The translations under genes were made by a program, and so were the position numbers. The notes under the pieces were generated by a model. That model searched no databases. It worked only from the letters and a program-made list of their open reading frames with translations, and was not told where the DNA came from. Positions 60,079 through 64,000 of a stretch of 64,000 bases of DNA are shown one piece after another (positions within the stretch are counted from its first letter, which is position 1; each line of letters starts with the position of its first letter). This DNA comes from Aeromicrobium marinum DSM 15272. Its GTDB lineage: Bacteria; Actinomycetota; Actinomycetes; Propionibacteriales; Nocardioidaceae. Location: assembly GCF_000160775.2 (NCBI RefSeq), contig NZ_CM001024.1, positions 2,222,686 to 2,286,685 of the forward strand, given 5' to 3'.

Positions 60079-60094
60079 ATACCCCCTGGGGTAT
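60079..60094. promoter_or_regulatory. CsoR/CstR-type operator 4
   Basis: ATACCCCCTGGGGTAT, seven-bp arms around two bases. It overlaps a TATTAT box that sits seven bases before the oxidoreductase ATG and a TATAGT box of the divergent small gene, so one repressor dimer could block both promoters. Confidence 0.85.
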
Positions 60095-60104
60095 TATCGT
60101 CCCC

Positions 60105-61756
60105 ATGAGCCCATCCCTGAAGGTCGTCATCGTCGGCGGTGTCGCCGGCGGCATGTCCGCAGCCACCCGCCTGCGCCGCCTCGACGAGCACGCCGAGATC
60201 GTGGTGTTCGAGCGAGGACCCCACGTGTCGTTCGCCAACTGCGGTCTGCCGTACGTCGTCGGCGGGGTCATCGCCGAGCGGGACGACGTGCTGCTGCAAA
60301 CGCCCGAGGCGCTGCGTGCGCGGTTCGACCTCGACGTGCGGGTGCGGCACGAGGTCCTGCGCATCGATCCGGCCGCCCGCACCGTGACGGTGCGCGACCT
60401 CGAGGCCGACCGCGAGTGGGACGAGCCGTACGACGAGCTGGTCCTGAGTCCGGGGGCGACGCCTCTGCGCCCGCCGCTGTCCGGGATCGACCGTGCCCTG
60501 TCGCTGCGCGACGTGACCGACCTCGACGCGATGCTCGTCGCCACGGCCACGGCCAGCACCGCGGTGGTGATCGGTGCGGGCTTCATCGGGCTGGAGATGG
60601 CCGAGAACCTGCACCGGCGCGGGCTGCAGGTGAGCGTGGTCGAGGCGGGCCCGCAGGTCATGGGGCCGCTGGACGCCGAGATGGCGGTGCGGGTCGAGGC
60701 CGAGCTGCGCCGGCACGGCGTCGAGGTCCACCTCGGCGTGACGGCCTCGAGCATCGGCCCCGACGACGTGGAGCTCGCCGACGGCCGACGCATCCCCGCC
60801 GACCTGGTGGTGCTGGCGATCGGGGTCCGGCCCGAGAGCACCCTGGCCCGGGAGGCCGGGCTCGAGCTCGGCGCCCAGGGGGCGATCGTCGTGGACGACC
60901 AGCAGCGCACCAGCGCACCCCACGTGTACGCGGTGGGTGACGCCACGCTGAAGCGCGGTGACCACACCGCGGAGGTGCTCGCGCCCCTGGCCAACACCGC
61001 CAACCGCCAGGGCCGGCTGGTGGCCGACACGATTGCCGGGCGACCTTCTGCCCTGCGTCACACCCGGGGCACCGCGATCCTCGGCGTGTTCGACCTGCAG
61101 GTGGCGGTGACCGGCGAGAGCGAACGCGTCGCGCGGGCCCGTGGGGTCGAGCCGCGGGTCATCCACACCCACCCGGCCGACCACGCCGGGTACTACCCGG
61201 GGGCCGAGCCGATGGCGCTCAAGCTCGTCGTCGACCCCGACACCGACCGGATCCTGGGCGCCCAGGGGGTCGGAGGGCGAGGAGTCGACAAGCGCATCGA
61301 CGTGATCGCCACCGCGATGGCCGGGGGCTGCTGGCCAGCGACCTGGCCGACCTGGAGCTGGCCTACGCCCCGCAGTTCGGGGCGGCCAAGGACCCGGTCA
61401 ACATGCTGGGGTTCATCGCCGAGAACCGCCGCGACGGGATCGGGGACGCGGTGCAGTGGCACGAGCTCGACGCCGTCCTGGCCGCCGGTGCCCATCTGGT
61501 CGACGTGCGCAGCACCGCGGAGCACGCGGCCGAGTCGATCCCGGGCTCGGTGCTGGTGCCGCTGGACGAGCTGCGGTCCCGCCTCGACGAGCTGCCCGAC
61601 GGCGACCTGGTGGTCCACTGCGCCGTGGGCCAGCGGGGCCACGCCGCGGCACGGCTGCTCGCGCAGCACGGTCGCCGGGTGCGCAACCTCGACGGCGGTC
61701 TGCGGACGTGGGCCGACGGCACGGCGGTCGGGAGGCTGTCAGCCGCGACGTCGTGA
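60105..61756 (+). pseudogene. CoA-disulfide reductase-rhodanese fusion, frameshifted
   Basis: FAD/NAD(P)H oxidoreductase of the CoA-disulfide/persulfide reductase type with a C-terminal rhodanese domain. It shows VVIVGGVAGGMSAATRLRR at the N-terminus, active cysteine in SFANCGLPY, second site VVIGAGFIGLEMAENL, and VYAVGDATLK. After ATAMAGG near 61320 the frame shifts by one; a sixth G in the run at 61323-61327 would restore LLASDLADLELAYAPQFG and then the rhodanese VDVRSTAEHA...VVHCAVGQRGHAA. The defect is either real or a sequencing error. The ATG lacks a ribosome-binding site and may be leaderless. Confidence 0.85.
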
Positions 61757-62995
61757 GAGCGACCGCACGGCGAACCCGAGCACGCCCACCACCACGCCGG
61801 CCAGCAACGTGGCCGGGGGCAGGGTCACGACGAGCAGGAGGCAGGCGACGGCGCCCAGCACCTGGACGAAGCGGGGCGCCAACCGTTCGGCTGCCGGTTG
61901 CTTGAGGGCCGCGAGGTTGGCGACGAGGTAGTACAGCAGCACGCCGAGCGCCGAGAACTGGATCGCACCTCGCAGGTCGACGGTGAGGACCAGCACCACC
62001 ACCACCGCCCCGGCGGCGATCTCGGCGCGGTGCGGCACGCGGTACCGGGGATGCACCGCAGCGAGCCACGGCGGCAGGTCGGCCTCGCGCGCCATGGCCA
62101 TCGCCGTGCGGGCGACCCCGGCCAGCAGCACCAGCAACGAGCCGAGTGCGGCCAGCGCGGCTCCCACGGACACCACCGGGACGGCCCACCCCCAGCCCGC
62201 CACGTCGACGACGTCGGCCAACGGACGAGCGGACTCCGCCAGCCGGAAGGCACCGAGGGCCCGCAACGTCGCCCACGTGACCACGAGGTAGGTCACCACC
62301 ACGAGGCCGACCGACACCAGCACCGCGCGGGGGATCGTGCGAGCGGGGTCGCGGACCTCCTCGCCCATCGTCGTGAGGCGGGCGTAGCCGGCGAACGCGA
62401 AGAAGAACACCGCACCGGCCTGCGCGACCCCCACCCACCCGACCGTGCGCACACCGTCGGCGACGGCGAACGGCCCGGCCGCGGTGGTGTCGGGTGCGTT
62501 CAGGGCGGCCACGACCACCAGCCCGAGGGTGAGCAGCACCAGCGCGACCAGGACCCGCGTGACGGCGACCGTCCGATGCACCCCGAGACAGTTGACGGCG
62601 GCGAGCACGACCACCACCAGGGCCGCCACCGGCCGCACCCAGTCCTCCGGCACGGTGTACTGCGCCACCACCAGGGCGATCGCCGCACAGCTGCCGATCT
62701 TGCCGACGACGAAGCCGACCCCGGCCGCATACCCCCACCAGGGTCCGAGTCGCTCGCGGCCGTGGACGTACGCACCACCGGACGCCGGGCGGGCGGCGGA
62801 CAGCTGGGCCGAGGAGGTCGCGTTGGCCAGGGCCACGACCGCCGCGACCAGCACCCCGACGAGCACGGCGGAGCCGGCGATCGCCGCGGCGGGGGCGGCC
62901 GCCGCGAAGATGCCGGCACCCAGCATCGCGCCGAGCCCGACGACGATCCCGTCAGCGGTCCCGAGTCGTTGCTGGAGGGCCGGTCGGTCGGTCAC
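61739..62995 (-). CDS. APC-superfamily amino acid permease
   Basis: A 418-aa permease with about 12 helices. The family N-terminus is DGIVVGLGAMLGAGIFAAAAPAAAIAG (helix 1 with the G-A-G-I-F break). FFFAFAGYARLTTMGEEVRDPARTIPRAV marks the helix-6 break and the conserved E-x-x-x-P. The substrate is probably an amino acid or amine; it cannot be assigned. It starts at a GTG and overlaps the 3' end of the oxidoreductase by 18 bases. Confidence 0.9.
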   Translation of the reverse strand: MTDRPALQQRLGTADGIVVGLGAMLGAGIFAAAAPAAAIAGSAVLVGVLVAAVVALANATSSAQLSAARPASGGAYVHGRERLGPWWGYAAGVGFVVGKIGSCAAIALVVAQYTVPEDWVRPVAALVVVVLAAVNCLGVHRTVAVTRVLVALVLLTLGLVVVAALNAPDTTAAGPFAVADGVRTVGWVGVAQAGAVFFFAFAGYARLTTMGEEVRDPARTIPRAVLVSVGLVVVTYLVVTWATLRALGAFRLAESARPLADVVDVAGWGWAVPVVSVGAALAALGSLLVLLAGVARTAMAMAREADLPPWLAAVHPRYRVPHRAEIAAGAVVVVLVLTVDLRGAIQFSALGVLLYYLVANLAALKQPAAERLAPRFVQVLGAVACLLLVVTLPPATLLAGVVVGVLGFAVRSLSRRRG

Positions 62996-63057
62996 GGGCG
63001 CAACCTACCTCGTGCGGGTGAACCCCAGCCCCCCTTGCCGCTGGGCAGGTGGGGAGG

Positions 63058-63534
63058 TCAGGAGGGCGACGACTCCAGGTGGGACGCGAGGGCATCGAGG
63101 ATCGAACCGAACCCGGTCTCCCGCATCGCCCCGCCCTCGGGGTCGTCGAGGTGCAGGCCCTGCTCGGTCTGGGTCAGCCGGACGCCCCCGTCGACCGGGT
63201 CCAGGCGCAGGCACTGGGTCGAGGTCGAGATGTGCACCCCGTCGATCCACATGTCGTAGCTGATGACGATCCGGACGAGGTCGACGATGTCGGTGTACGT
63301 GGCGACGTAGCGCGACCGGGGGCCGTCGTGCCAGCGGCCGTCGTCGACGGTCCGGCCACCCACCCGGAAGTCGTGGCTCACCTCGTCGGCGTCGAAGTTC
63401 TCCTCACTGCCGAACCACGCCGCGCGCTCCTCGTCGACGGTCAGGGCCCGCCACAGGCGATCGACCGTCACGGGGAAGGTGCGCTCGAGGACGAAGGTGT
63501 GCGGGGTCTCGGACCGTTCGGGGGTGGTGGTCAT
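63058..63534 (-). CDS. SRPBCC (AHSA1-like) domain protein
   Basis: A 158-aa START-like protein with FVLERTFPVTVDRLWRALTVDEERAAWFG and a late SILDALASHL helix, typical of AHSA1/SRPBCC members that pair with ArsR-type regulators. The ligand is unknown. It follows the regulator gene with a one-base gap, so the two form an operon. Confidence 0.88.
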   Translation of the reverse strand: MTTTPERSETPHTFVLERTFPVTVDRLWRALTVDEERAAWFGSEENFDADEVSHDFRVGGRTVDDGRWHDGPRSRYVATYTDIVDLVRIVISYDMWIDGVHISTSTQCLRLDPVDGGVRLTQTEQGLHLDDPEGGAMRETGFGSILDALASHLESSPS

Positions 63535-63535
63535 C

Positions 63536-63871
63536 TCAGGTCTCCTGGGGTGAGGTGTTCAGGTGGTCGCCGAGTCGGTCGAGCCGGCGTTCGGCGGGCA
63601 GTCGCTGCCGCCCGATCCAGGCACCGGCGCCCGACAGCGCGTCGGGGGCCAGCTGCACCGTGCGGACGCGACCGACCTTCTCGCTGACGACGATCCCGGC
63701 CTCCTCGAGCACCGCGAGGTGCTGCAGGACGGCCGGCAACGACATCGGCAGGGGTTCGGCCAGCTGGCTGACCGAGGCCGGTGACTGCACGAGCCGCTCG
63801 ACCATGGCGCGACGGGTCGAGTCGGCCAGGGCGTGGAACACCCGGTCCATCCGCTCGCCATGGTTAAGCAT
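63536..63871 (-). CDS. ArsR-family regulator without metal-site cysteines
   Basis: A 111-aa winged-helix regulator: MDRVFHALADSTRRAMVERL, VSQLAEPLPMSLPAVLQHLAVLEEAGIV. It lacks cysteines, unlike arsenic- or zinc-sensing members, and is of the type encoded before AHSA1 proteins. The start is uncertain: the ATG at 63871 lies inside the GTTAAG palindrome, and the ATG at 63850 matches the usual family start. Confidence 0.85.
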   Translation of the reverse strand: MLNHGERMDRVFHALADSTRRAMVERLVQSPASVSQLAEPLPMSLPAVLQHLAVLEEAGIVVSEKVGRVRTVQLAPDALSGAGAWIGRQRLPAERRLDRLGDHLNTSPQET

Positions 63872-63880
63872 ATACTTAAC
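63863..63880. promoter_or_regulatory. Palindromic operator at the ArsR-family start
   Basis: GTTAAGCATATACTTAAC: six-bp arms around six bases, overlapping the ATG at 63871. It is the only AT-rich palindrome in this part of the window and a likely autoregulatory site. Confidence 0.6.
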
Positions 63881-63927
63881 TATTGAGGAACGGCGCTGGA
63901 CTGTCAAGACTCCCGATACCGTGAGGT

Positions 63928-64000
63928 GTGCCCGATCTCAGATCACCGTGGTGGCAGGCCTTCGTGGCCGTGTGCGGCATCCACCTCGTCCTGCTCGCGG
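63928..64000 (+). CDS. N-terminus of a membrane protein, cut by window end
   Basis: A GTG at 63928 opens a frame reading VPDLRSPWWQAFVAVCGIHL, the beginning of a hydrophobic helix, to the window edge. The pattern could fit a YhhN/lysoplasmalogenase-like membrane protein, but too little is visible. It is divergent from the ArsR-family regulator. Confidence 0.4.
   Translation, partial: MPDLRSPWWQAFVAVCGIHLVLLA

Noticed and set aside
1-64000. CRISPR array
   Set aside because: No regularly spaced repeats with spacers of constant length were seen; repeats found are att copies, direct repeats and operators.

Overview
This is a high-GC actinobacterial chromosome segment, probably from the Propionibacteriales (Nocardioidaceae-like), although the family call is inference. 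The evidence is high GC, frequent GTG/TTG starts, a mycothiol synthase (mshD), a GlnR-type orphan regulator, and a gene order around nitrobindin, DUF1416, sulfurtransferase, thioredoxin, MoaD-like protein, glnR, mshD and pst that I recall from mycobacteria.

Core region A (1-27.6 kb). A DEAD-box helicase is cut by the window edge. Next come cell-envelope and polysaccharide genes (tyrosine autokinase, LMW tyrosine phosphatase, LCP ligase, DUF4012 protein, sortase-type surface protein), YgfZ, nitrobindin and dtd. A thiosulfate sulfurtransferase operon follows, headed by an apparently leaderless Cys-containing leader peptide. Then come glnR, an acetyl-CoA carboxylase carboxyltransferase, mshD, ppk, mutT1, the complete pstSCAB operon behind PHO-box-like repeats, and the low-affinity Pit transporter with its PhoU-like partner.

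Mobile region (27.57-50.24 kb). A tRNA-Lys(TTT) gene is the integration site. Its 3' end occurs three times: at 27573-27619, at 47924-47970 (identical, 47 bp) and at 50195-50235 (41 bp, one mismatch). This fits two elements side by side. Element 1 (20.4 kb) carries a tyrosine integrase, regulator, Xis-like protein, RecA-like ATPase, a hairpin-dense 450-bp leader, a SNF2-type helicase, a 1,768-aa giant protein and a second phage-like protein. An IS3-family insertion has split a small collagen-like gene. A cargo block between two roughly 130-bp direct repeats holds a HipA-like kinase with a DUF3037 protein, a secreted HNH nuclease and several unknown genes. I see no capsid, terminase or tail genes. 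Element 2 (2.3 kb) has no integrase. It carries tiny phage-type genes and a RelA/SpoT-domain protein with a small downstream partner, which is a candidate toxic alarmone synthetase pair.

Core/accessory region B (50.2-64 kb). An arsenic cluster (flavoprotein, ArsR-ArsN fusion, arsC, Acr3, arsR) is followed by a sulfur-stress cluster. The latter has four ATACCCC/GGGGTAT operators and a CsoR-family repressor whose two cysteines lack the copper-ligand histidine, suggesting a CstR-type persulfide sensor. Its likely targets are an MMPL exporter, rhodanese, YgaP-like membrane proteins, a methyltransferase, a small Cys-rich protein and a frameshifted CoA-disulfide reductase-rhodanese. An amino-acid permease, an SRPBCC protein and an ArsR regulator close the window.
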